From Chlamydomonas sphaeroides (Eukaryota > Chlorophyta > Chlorophyceae > Chlamydomonadales > Chlamydomonadaceae), in the NCBI GenBank assembly GCA_001662425.1, contig BDDC01000102.1, forward strand, positions 45,890 to 109,889: 64,000 bases of DNA. The letters are read 5' to 3'. Both the position numbers and the translations under genes were made by a program. The notes beneath the pieces were generated by a model that was not told the origin of the DNA, did no database searches, and was given only the letters and a program-made list of their open reading frames with translations. Position 1 is the first letter of the stretch; every line of letters begins with the position of its first letter. This document shows positions 13,901 through 23,749 of this stretch, piece by piece.

Positions 13901-16900
13901 CCAACGTGACGGCCAAGGTATCGATCTGTGCCAACAGGTGTGTGCCGTATGTTGCATGGAACTGCCGTGCCGCCCCAAACCGCTTAAACACCCCCGCGCG
14001 CGCGTGCGTCCAGCTGTGTTCCTAGGCAGATTAGGCCTATCAGTGTGGCCGCACCTTGCTGCAGCTGGAGCTGCGTGCAACCCAGTGTCTGGCTGCTTTT
14101 GCTCTGAATGACAAGCAACGCATTGCTACAAGCAACGCATTGCTACCAACCCATTGATATGGCTGCTGTGGCCGCTCACCATGGTGTGCACGACATGCCC
14201 GCAGCCTGGAGTACACTGTGGGCAAGCTGGTCGAGAACATCAACTACATGGTACGGCGCCCGCCGTCTGGCCACCAAGAAGAGAGTACCAGCAGCGAGCA
14301 GGCCTATGCCTGCCTGGAGCCATGGCATTTCTTGCTGGCGGACGCAGCTGCGTTTGTTCAGCCCGGCACTTTCCCTGGGCTGCCGTGCAGGAGGGACACC
14401 ACCAGTTCGTGTACCTGGGCGAGAACAAGAAGGCCACCATCAAGCTGATGCCGGACGTGTTCGACGTGTGGACAAAGAAGGAGCTCAAGACGCAGTACTT
14501 TCTGGACACACAGCCGCCTGCCGCGGGGACCTTTCCCACTGGCGTCTGGGTGCTCGGCAATTTGTTTCTTGCCAATGCGCGAGAGTCGCTCTACTGGCTG
14601 CCTGCCATCAAGGAGAATTACAAGTGAGGGACGGAGGGGTCATATCGCATTTCCAGTTGACATAGAAGAGGAACAGTGGTACAGCGAGCAGTTGCGCATG
14701 CTGCTCTTTCTATCTAGCTGCAAGCAACGACCGGCTTGCCCTCTCATTCTCAGGCTTCACCGCACCTATCAATTCTTGATCAGCAACGGCCTCGGTCCCT
14801 TGTTTGAGGGCTATGCCCGCAGCCTGGACCTGTTGGTCCAGGCGGCATGGGAATCGGTGGATGAGCTTCGACTCAGTGAGTTGCAGCAACCCGATCCGCT
14901 GTGGGGTTTGTGTTGTGTCTAGCTAATAATGGACTAAGAAGCATCAAGCGCTGGCGCTCGCGCCCTTGGCCGTGTGGGCTCCACCAACCCCAACCGCTTG
15001 CACAGCGAGCTGCTGATGATGATAACAACAAGGGGCTGGCCCTTGCTATGCTCGTCCCTTCCTCCTGCAGCCCTCATCGTGCTGCTTGTGGTGGAGGCCC
15101 TGGTCATCCAGCTATCGTGCCTCATCTATGAGTGGGTCCTGGTGCAGCGCCTGGAGTCGGCCCGCCTCACCGGCATTCTGGCCATGCTGGGTCTGCCTGG
15201 GCCCATCCTCAGGCAGCTGTCGACCAAGGAAGCCAAGGTGGGCAGCGGCGAAGATAGCCCGCCGCGCCGGGACACCAGCAGCAGGGTAATGCCTGCGATG
15301 GGCTAGGCCAAGTCCTACCAACTCAATGCCGTGTCATCTGATTTGATGTTTCCCACGATTCAGATCCTGGATGACAGTGACGACGATGACGATGATGCGG
15401 ACAGCGACAACGAGGAGGAGCAGCAGGCTACCAAGGCCGGCGAGGGTGCCAAGGAGGGCAGCACGGCAGCGGCCGATGGCAAGCCCGCCGCTGCCAAGGG
15501 TGTGCGGCATGCAGACGATGGTGACGGGCCTCATGGGGCAGGCCGCGAGCTTGTTGCCATGAGGAGCAAGAAGGTCATCACTGCTGACGACAGTGCTGCA
15601 GCTTCTGGCGAGGTCATCGCTGCAGCAGCCGCTGCTGCAGAGCCGCAGCTTGCCAATCAGGTGTCCGGTGACAACACGGACTCAGATGACGATAGCCGTG
15701 ACAAGGAGAGCCGCGGGGCGCAGATGGCCCAGGTGCGATGTGGTGGGCGCGGGCGGGGGGACAGACCGGCATGCACTGTGCATCTATCGAATGCGAGGGA
15801 AGCAGGGCCATGCGCATGTGCACAAACACGCAAAGCCTGCTTGCCGCCTACCTGCTGTCTGCTGCACACAGGCACGCGAGGGCCTGGGCAGCCGCGGCAA
15901 GGGGGCCCCCAAGGGCTCCCAGAATTCCAAGTCGCATGTGCGTGGGCTGCACATCAACGGCAAGGTGCTGGTGCCGTCCATCAAGAACGTGTTCAAGTTC
16001 GTGGTGGGTCGGGGATGTGGGTCTGGACATTAAGCTCGCTGCACCTGGCACCCTGGTGAGCAGCCTGTCTCAGCGAACGCCCTCTGGATACATCTGCGGC
16101 TCCTGTGAGCGAGCTGCTGCTGCGCCCAAGACAAGGATCAACACGCAGACGTGCTTACTGCCACGGCTGCCCCTGCCGTGCTTACTGCCACGCTGCCCCG
16201 ATCCATCCTCAGTTTCCTTTCATGCTATGGAACGTGGCGCTGCTCGTCATCTACGTGATCTCGCTGTTTCGGGTGGGTGGGATTCTCTCTTCGGGTTTAT
16301 TGCGGGATGCTTGGCATGGGGTGGGTGGTGGCACGGCCTCAGTTAACTTGATCAGCGGCCTTGCGGACTGACGCAGGCTTCACGTAACACCAGCCCGCCC
16401 GCCGCTACGTTTAACGTCCCCCGCAGCTGCAAGGCATGCAGGGCCCTCTGGCGTCCCTCAACATGGCCAGCCATGTCATCTACCGATACACACGCGTGCG
16501 GGCCATCGGCTTTGCGTTCGTGTCCTCGGTGCGGCAAGGGGTGTGTTCGCCGGATGACTGGGTGGACGTGGCAGCAGCAGGGCACGCCACGCATAACACC
16601 GTTAATTGCCGTGCGAGGCTGGCCACCATCTACATACGGGGCACAGCATGCCCTGGCTTGTGTATGTGGGGAGCACAATGAGTTTCAGATGTGCTGATGC
16701 CGGTGCCTTGATTTGACGCAGGACGACGCCGAGACACGAGCCCTGTGGCGTGAGATGTTGCAGAGGGAGCTGCGGTTCTTTGAGAGCGAGTAAGTGGGCT
16801 ATCTCCTTGCTAGATGGGTTGGTGCGTGCGTAAGCCGAGCCCTGCCGTGTGCGTGGATGGCAGCCAACTGCCAGCACCTGACCTGATAGTGTGCGCACAT

Positions 16901-18602
16901 GGACCACCGGCACCGGGCTCACCAGCAGGGGACGGAGAGGCCGGGGTCTACATACCCTGCTTGGGCCCACCTCACGATGTTGCTCTGCTCGCTGCCCTGC
17001 ATTGCCTCGTCCCTAGCGAGCTCACGAGCTTTTGCCCTGCACTAGCTAGCAGTGACATGGTGTGCCGTAGTTTGCCTGGCCATCGCTGATCATGCTTCAA
17101 TATGCAAGCAAGCTTGCGTGCGCCTCTCTCACATCCGCACCCCATTCCCACCCACTCGCCACCCCCGCTCCAGGTACGACTCTCTCATGTACGGCGGAAC
17201 GCCCATCACACAGGTGCATGGGGGACTGACCTAGACGGTTAACCTCAGGGCGCCCTGCTGTGCGTGCCGCCCGAACATGGGCAGGCGCATTGGTACGGAC
17301 CCCACAGCGGCCACAGCTCGCTCGATCTCCCGTCCACGCACATTGATTACGCAAATGTGGTGGTGGAATCGTTGTTCGGCACATGTCAACGTCAGATTGC
17401 TTGTCGCAAGCTCGTAACGTGACGGCCTGCGCTGCGTGCCAATGCTACCCAGCCCCCTTGCCTTGACATACGTACCTGTCGGCACATCTCAATATGACCG
17501 CCGACACCCCAGCACCCCTCTACCGTGCTGCCTCTGCCTGCAGGCCAACTCGGTCTTCCAACACGCGGTGCCTGCAAGCACTTTCTTCTCAGCGAGCTTC
17601 GCGTCTAGCTTCTTCCAGGACAAGCGCTGCTTCCGATACCCGGAAGCGCAAGAGGACTGCTACAAGCCCGGGTCGCCGTACTACGAGGTGTGCCGCGGGG
17701 GGTCTGCTTCGCATCCAGGCTACAGTACTAGCAAACTAGCACTATCTTGCTGCCTGCCGTGCCTGCCAACCACTACGATGCATCCCACACATGCGCGCCG
17801 CCACACCGCTTGCTGTGGGCCTGTGAAGGACACGCACGCTTGCTGAGTCATTCAGACCCATGGGCCCTGGGCGCACGCATGGCCGAAGGCACCTACCTGT
17901 ACCAACGCACGCCAGCTCAAGTATGACCTGCTTGCCACCTCCCGCTTCCAGATCACGCACAACGGCCTGGACGTCATGGTCCGCCGCATGCTGGACGAGA
18001 TGAACCTGCTGACGCTGGATGCGGACGAGGACGTTGTTTACGACAACCCTCGGTGGGTTGCACTGGCGGGTGCACCACGTGGCGCAGGCACACGCATGCG
18101 GTATGCCGTAGCGAGGCACCTGGGCTGGGCTCTCCTCATGTCGCACGCACCAAGCCGCTGTGCTCAACGGATGCCTTGCTTCCTTCGGTTTCAACGCGCA
18201 CGCAGGTACATCTGGATGTACGCCGTGGGCGGTCGCGACCTGTACGAGGGCCTGCAGCAGGCGGCGCAGCTCTTTGTGGACTACTCGATCAGCCGCTACA
18301 ACCAGGTCGCCGACCTGCACACCATCCTGCTCGCGGTCACTATCGTGCTGGTGGTGGCCTTTCTGGTCTTCATCCTGTGGCCGCACCTGGCGCGGCTCAC
18401 CAATGACGCGGCCCGGCAGAGCGCGCTGCTGAGCCACGTGCCGCCGGAGATGGACGTGCGCAGCCACGTGAGGGCCGTGTGCAAGAGGGCGCTGCAGCAG
18501 GGCCACCATGGAGGCCACAAGGGCAAGGCTGCCACGGCCAAGGTTGCCGCAGCCCGCAACGGCGTGGGCGCACCCCAGGTGTTGGCAAGCGGCGTGGCGT
18601 AG
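1958..18602 (+). CDS. TmcB/FXL-type multi-pass membrane protein with FixL-like PAS and further PAS domains
   Basis: About 2,280 residues in about 46 exons. A Ser/Gly-rich N terminus is followed by transmembrane helices (exons at 2549-5798), a helical TPR-like TmcB/TmcC region (6010-8210), a PAS domain (8347-9310) and about four further PAS-like units (9178-11900). Then come an acidic and low-complexity linker (11825-13030) and a second membrane region (13160-18602) ending in a helix and a basic tail. The first PAS keeps His 8679, Arg 8697, His 8721 and Arg 8739, in the order and spacing of the FixL haem pocket. C. reinhardtii FXL proteins of this type are reported to bind haem. Exons: 1958-~2117, 2549-2625, 2922-2985, 3154-3221, 3750-3888, 4085-4117, 4238-4309, 4555-4832, 5095-5129, 5370-5469, 5646-5798, 6010-6099, 6241-6294, 6575-6667, 6876-6970, 7386-7535, 8048-8210, 8347-8445, 8592-8762, 8996-9057, 9178-9310, 9600-9777, 9955-10166, 10352-10504, 10614-10784, 10906-10981, 11099-11220, 11393-11637, 11825-12399, 12551-13030, 13160-13370, 13635-13692, 13867-13917, 14205-14250, 14391-14623, 14754-14875, 15071-15237, 15364-15732, 15872-16003, 16213-16272, 16427-16528, 16722-16789, 17174-17213, 17544-17687, 17916-18052, 18206-18602. 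The first exon boundary is the least certain. Introns after 6970 and 11220 appear to be GC-AG. Confidence 0.85.
6411..6465 (-). repeat. Intronic dispersed repeat, copy A
   Basis: Read on the minus strand, this is a GAAATA-type microsatellite followed by CAGCTTGACTCGCCGTGAT and ending GGAGGTAGGG. It matches the copies at 7051 and 7748 but is inverted. It lies in an intron of the PAS protein gene. It may be a fragment or end of a short non-autonomous transposable element. Confidence 0.6.
7051..7111 (+). repeat. Intronic dispersed repeat, copy B
   Basis: GAAATA units are followed by CAGCTTGACTCGCTGTGACT and then GGACGTAGGG. It has the same organisation as copies A and C, and lies in the next-but-one intron downstream of copy A. 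Confidence 0.6.
7748..7813 (+). repeat. Intronic dispersed repeat, copy C
   Basis: Three GAAATA units lead into CGGCGAG-CTTGA-CTCGCCG, a perfect 7-bp stem with a 5-base loop, then TGATTTAGGGAGGTAGGG. It is the most regular of the three intronic copies. Confidence 0.65.
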
Positions 18603-19048
18603 AGCCATGCGGGCCGCGCCATGCCATGCCATGTATGTATGGGCGGCGTGGCTAGCTAAACTGGGGAGCTGCGAAGCAAGATTCTTGTGTTTGTTCAGCT
18701 GTGTCGCGTGTGGGCGGTGCTCTGCATGTGTTCTTTTCGTACATGTCCGTTGCGCGAGTGTCGGGTATGAAGCTGTGCAGTGACCGTGCGTCTGTGTGTG
18801 TGGACGATGAAGTCATAGGCAACAATGCCAAGTCACAACTGATGCACCTTTGCATTGGTTGTGCCGTAGTCAATGTGCGCGAATGGCTTTGGGGCCGTGT
18901 AGCCTGATGAGTTGGCGTCGTGCCATGCGTGTATGCTGCAAAGGGCAGCGCACCTTGCTTGCAGCGTGGCACATATATGCCGCCGTATGGTACGGTGGAC
19001 GTTGGTTGCGTGCACAGGTGGTGTTCGTTGGTTGATTGGATGGTAGTA

Positions 19049-19053
19049 TGTAA
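19049..19053 (+). terminator. TGTAA polyadenylation signal (PAS protein gene)
   Basis: TGTAA about 450 bases after the stop codon. This is the usual poly(A) motif of volvocine algae. Confidence 0.5.
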
Positions 19054-20325
19054 TGATACGCATTATGGAAATCGATAGCTGCGTGTGCTGACGCCTTGTC
19101 TGTGCTTTCGCCGTTGCCGGCGCATATGTTACTTTGTGCCACATTCTAAGCGTGTTTGTTGTGTTAGGGCGGGGCGGCGGCGGTCGCGGGCATGCCTGCA
19201 GCTAGCTATGCCGCGCCGCATGGAACAACCTACTGTATTCTTGGGAAGGCCTTCGTCATCATCATGTGTGTGTGTCTCTTCTCACCCGGCCGCCGGTCAC
19301 CACGGGAGTGCGAGTCCCCTGCGGTGCCCTGGTGGTCGCGGTTGCGCGCAGCAACAATGTTGCACAAGGCCTTACACGAGCAGCAAATGCTGCGGCCTCG
19401 CTTGCTTGTGTTGCCAAGCAAGCGGATGTGTTGTTATCGTGCCGAAGAAGTTATGCGTGTGCCTTTTCTGGGGCCTGTCGTCCTGCCGACTGTGAGTCTT
19501 GTGCGTTGTGCGATTGCTGTGGGTTGTGGTCCTTGTGGCTGGCGTCCTTGTGTCCAAGCCCGGTTCATTGCGAAAGGGGGTGCGTGGTCAGCCCACCCAT
19601 GGCGCGCCATGCTAGCTCTGCTTGGCCCGCCGCCTGTTGGGTGAGGGTGTGTGTAAAGGAGTGGAGGTGACGTACTTGGGGCGGACCATATACTCCGCCC
19701 CCCAGTCCTGGCGGGCGCCATTTCCTGTCCCCTAGCCTGGTCATTGCGCTTCATTGGTTTCCTAGCGGGCTTCAGCCATCGCGCCCACCATCCCAAAACG
19801 GAACACCCTTCCCGGCCCCGTCCTGGCAGGAATGGGTGATGGAAGCTACTCAGCAGCATCGCACATCTGGTTCCGATCGGACCTGCTGGGAGGGCAAGCC
19901 AGCCAGCCTGGCATCTACCGCCGTACACCCCACGGTGCCACTGCTAGCGTGCGTGCGGCACGTGCCATCGGCAGGACGCAGCCAAGCGTCACCAATCCCT
20001 TGCCAAGCGCCGACACGGGCCAATGGCAGTCCGCTGGATATTATCGCAAGCTGGTCACTGGTTTGCTGGGATGCTACTATGGTCTACGAGTTTCGTCATT
20101 GAAGACGCGGCAGCGGCTGGCTGGCGGCCTGGTATTCTCACCCGGCCACGTCAAGCGAGCAGCGGAACCCGCCCTACCAGCACTGCCTGCACATGCCCTG
20201 GCCTGTCGAGCTTCGCAGTTCCCACCCGCTCGCAGCACGGTCAGAGCGCGGTCGGCGCCCAGGCGCGCTGGCCGCTGGGAGAGGTGTATGTATAAGATCG
20301 GGTGCGCATGCCGCGGCTCGTGGCA

Positions 20326-20330
20326 TTACA
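20326..20330 (-). terminator. TGTAA polyadenylation signal on the minus strand
   Basis: TTACA on the plus strand (TGTAA on minus), about 380 bases beyond the stop codon of the minus-strand TPR gene. Confidence 0.4.
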
Positions 20331-20706
20331 ATCTCCATCGTACGACACGATCACGATCCAGTATTCAGCGGCAGGCCAAGTCTCAACGGCAGCTACCGTG
20401 CGTTGCAGGCCTGCCAGTGCCATGAGACAGCACGTGTGGGTCGGGGACCGGCCGGCTGATGCCGTGAGCCGGCCTTGCTTGCGTGCACGCTTCAATAGCG
20501 ACGTCTCCCTGATCGCGCCTGACCCGCATTTCCGGTGTCGTCCCACGCAGCTCGAGCCCGCTGCACCCACCAGAGGTGGGCGCTGCTAGCCTGTCCCGCG
20601 CCGCCGGCCGTTCCCTCACCAGCCCCCTGAACGCATTCGCGCCGGCCCACCTCGCACTAGCCCTTCCCAGCCCCGCACGCGCCCCCTTCCGCCTTCCCTT
20701 CCTAGC

Positions 20707-23343
20707 TCACACCCGCACCGGAGGCACCAATGGCAGCTCCGCATACGGCAGTGCCGGCGCGACGCTGGCCAGCTGCACGGCCGTCAGCAGGTGGCCCTCC
20801 GCCTCGGCCCGGTGCTGCAGCGCCGCCGCCAGCTTGCCCAGCTGGTACCAGGCGGGCGCACTGGAGGGCTCGTAGCGCAGCGCCTCGGCCAGCAGGTCGC
20901 GAGCCACCGCCAGGTCGGGCCGCAGCGAGCGGCGCGCGTACAGCGAGCCTGTGGGCAAGGCACGGCAGGTCAGGTCAGGTGCACGGAGTTTTGGGGGAGA
21001 ATGGCGTGCAGTGCGTAGAGTGGAGGAGTGGGGCTGCGACCGGCCTAGGGGAGCGGGCGCCGGCACGGCAGGGATCAGGACAGTCAGGTGAAGGCGCGGC
21101 CGCCCGAGGACGGCGTTGGCAGCAGTTCCAGCCCATCCCGAATAACGCGACTAAGCGAGTGCAGGCTGCACTCTTGTTTATGGCGTTGGAGCGAGATTGG
21201 AGTGATGTGAGCGGTATTGTTAGTAGGACGGTCTGGGGTTCAGGTCGGATGGCCGCAGGGCGCCGGCGTGCGATTAGCGTGAGCGCGCCCAGCATTGGTG
21301 GCCGCGCCCCAGCGGCTGCGCTGCGTCCCGGGTTGCCAACCGCTGCGTCAGGCCTGCCTTCCCAAAGACCAACATGATCAGCCACGCCCGGCCCCCGACA
21401 CGTCGCCCAGCCCACGCGCACCTTGTCGGAGCAGCGTGGGCGCGTGCGTGGGGTCCAGCGCGAGTGCGTCCGCATAGGCCGCCTCCGCCTCCTCCAGTCG
21501 CCCCGCCGCCTCGTGCACAACCCCCAGCGCCCGCCGGCCGGCCGCGGACCAGGGCGCCAGCGCCAGAGCGTGGTCCACTGCAGCCATGGCCTCGGGCCCC
21601 TGGCCGTTGGCGGCAAGCGCCTGCGCCAGCTCCTGCCACACCTGCGGCGGCGACCCGGGGCGGAGGGCTCGTGGCCGCGGCACGGCGACTTGGCTCATGG
21701 GCACGTCGCGTAGGGCCGGGCAGGGCCGGCCACGAGGCTGGCGCGGGAGCAGCGGCGCGAGGTAGCGCGAGCGCGCTGTAGCAGGTCGCGACCGGCCCTG
21801 GGACATCGCCGCAAGGCATACGGTCTCGAGCGCGTGCTCGCACCCTTCAGTATCCAGACGCCGCATCAACTGGGCCTCAGACAGCTCCCCCACCCGCGCG
21901 ACATCGCCGCCGCCGCGTGCCTCCCATCCAGCCCAGGTACGCACCGCCGGCCGCGCACCTGCGCAAGCGCGGCCTCCACGGCCGCCTTGCTGACGCCGGC
22001 TGGCAGTGGCGCGCGGCCCTCTGCCCAGCCCGAGAGGAGCTTCTTGCAGGCCGCGAGAGCCGCCAGCGACCCCGCCGCGTCCGATTGCGCCGCCAGCAGC
22101 CGCGAGCGAAGCCGCCACACAAGCACATCGCTCCATAGCGACGACGACGAGGCGGCCGAGCCAGGCCCGGGCCCGGCGCCGCCCGAGGAGGCGCCGCCCG
22201 AGGTGGAGATGGGCGCCGCAGACAGCACGGACAGCGCGAGCTTGTGTTGTGCCCTGAAACACGCAGCGGGTACGGTGACACTGCGTCATGGAAGTGTGGG
22301 GCGTGAATCCTGGAAGCAGACCAAGGAAGTGGAACTGTGCCGGTTTGGCGGCTTGTAATATGCCCTGGGCTACACGAGGCGCCGCATAAGGGCGGGTGGT
22401 AGGCGCTGCCGCAATGCGGGCCTCGGTGTGCGGATCACGGTGGCGGCTTAGGGGGCGGTTCTCCTGTTCCACACGGCGGCTCACCGAGAGGACAGCAAGG
22501 CGGCCACGAGCACAAGGCACAGCGCGGTCAAGTGCGCGTCCTTGGCGGCCTGCGCCTCCTGCAGCGCGCCGCGCGCGCTGGTCATGGCGGCCGCCGAGTT
22601 GCCCTGCTCCGCCTGCAGGACCGCCAGGCAGTAGCGCGAGGCGGAGGCCGACGCGGCGGACGTCGAGGGACCCGTGGCGAGCCGGTCCGCGAGCAGCTGC
22701 TCGGCCTCGGACCTGGGGACGGGGACGGCGCCGAGGGCAGCCGTTTGACTTGCTTGGTGCAAGGATGGAGCCCGCGTTGGCCCGGGGTGTGGCCGCAGGG
22801 AGCGGACAGCACTGGGCGAGCGCTCAGAGCCCGGCGCACCGGTCGTTTTGCCGCTCCAGCTGCTGCCGTGTGTGCACCCGGGCACGGGCCCCCAGCGACA
22901 CCGCTAGCTGCGCCGTGGCCTGTTGCACCTCGTCGGGGGTGGATGCCAGGCTGAGTGCCGCCCTGCGGCATCATGCAGGACATATCAGCACGCTTGGCTT
23001 CCGCTGGCTTTAAGAAAGCGCTGGAAAGTCTGTTGCGGTACCTGGCGACAGCGACACTCTCGTCAAGCGCCCCCGGGGTCTCCAGCAGTTGGCAGGTCTT
23101 TGCCAGGAGCAGCTTGGCGCCGAGGTGCTTGGAGTCGTGCTCAAGGAACGAGTGGATGACTCCTTGCGCCCGCTCCACCTCGCCGTTCGCCAGTGCAACC
23201 TTTGCAGCTCCAAGCCATGTCTCTGCTGCATTCGGTGTTCCTTTTGACTCAGCAAGCAGCTGGAACAGCTGCATCGGCAGTTTGCCGTCCTTGCCCGGTC
23301 GCAACGCATCCGCTATGCGGTCGAAAATTGCTGAAGGGCTCAT
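20707..23343 (-). CDS. TPR protein of the TTC7 / NPG1 type
   Basis: Six exons (high to low): 23343-23042, 22962-22840, 22712-22485, 22253-21959, 21641-21422, 20948-20707. They join in frame to 469 residues. The product is almost wholly helical and Ala/Leu-rich. The last two exons carry clear TPR units such as AYADALALDPTHAPTLLRQG and AWYQLGKLAAAL. The C-terminal part resembles TTC7/YPP1 and plant NPG1, scaffold proteins that in animals and yeast help bring PI 4-kinase to the plasma membrane and in plants bind calmodulin. It is clearly shorter than typical TTC7 (about 800 residues), so the N-terminal half is missing, diverged, or unrecognised upstream. A generic TPR protein is the alternative. 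It is divergent from the dephospho-CoA kinase gene. Confidence 0.65.
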
Positions 23344-23749
23344 GGTTGCGTTCGTGGGTATAGCAGGGTTTGACGCTTCTCGTTGGCCTTCTTCGGCAGC
23401 GACAGCCCGTACAGGCGCTCTTCCAAGCCTCTCGCTCGCAGCCACCCTACTGTGTCAAGTGTGCTATATATAACCAATGCTTCACACCACGCCACAGCAG
23501 CCCGCGCTACGAGGGATTGCTACTCCCTGTGCCCATCCCACCTGGACGCTGGGCACAAAGCGGCGCGGCAACTTGCGATCAACAGTGGATGGCTGGTCCA
23601 CAGTAGCGCACGGGCGCGAGGCGGGCCACCTGCACCGTATCGCCGCGTGCCGACCCCTACATACGGGCCTCACCGCCTCCGCGCACACCGCAGCCTGGCG
23701 CGCAAGCCCTTGCCAGGCAGCCTCCCAAGCTCCGCGACTGGCACCACGA
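23344..23749. promoter_or_regulatory. Shared divergent promoter region with TATATATAA box
   Basis: About 400 bases separate the minus-strand TPR start codon from the plus-strand kinase start codon. TATATATAA at 23465-23473 followed by CCAATG is the only TATA-like element. Its symmetry does not tell which gene it serves. An in-frame ATG at 23477 would extend the kinase by 91 Arg/Ala-rich residues, possibly an organelle transit peptide. Confidence 0.35.

Larger units (their letters stand above)
18603..20706. other. 3' UTR of the PAS protein gene and convergent intergenic region
   Basis: No supported coding exon is seen on either strand. The 5' part up to the TGTAA at 19049 is probably 3' UTR of the upstream gene. 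The 3' part next to 20706 is probably 3' UTR of the minus-strand TPR gene. Confidence 0.5.

Noticed and set aside
21378..22520. 380-codon minus-strand open frame as a single exon of the TPR gene
   Set aside because: Splice sites at 22253/22485, 21959 and 21641 split it. Only the spliced form has continuous TPR-like helices.
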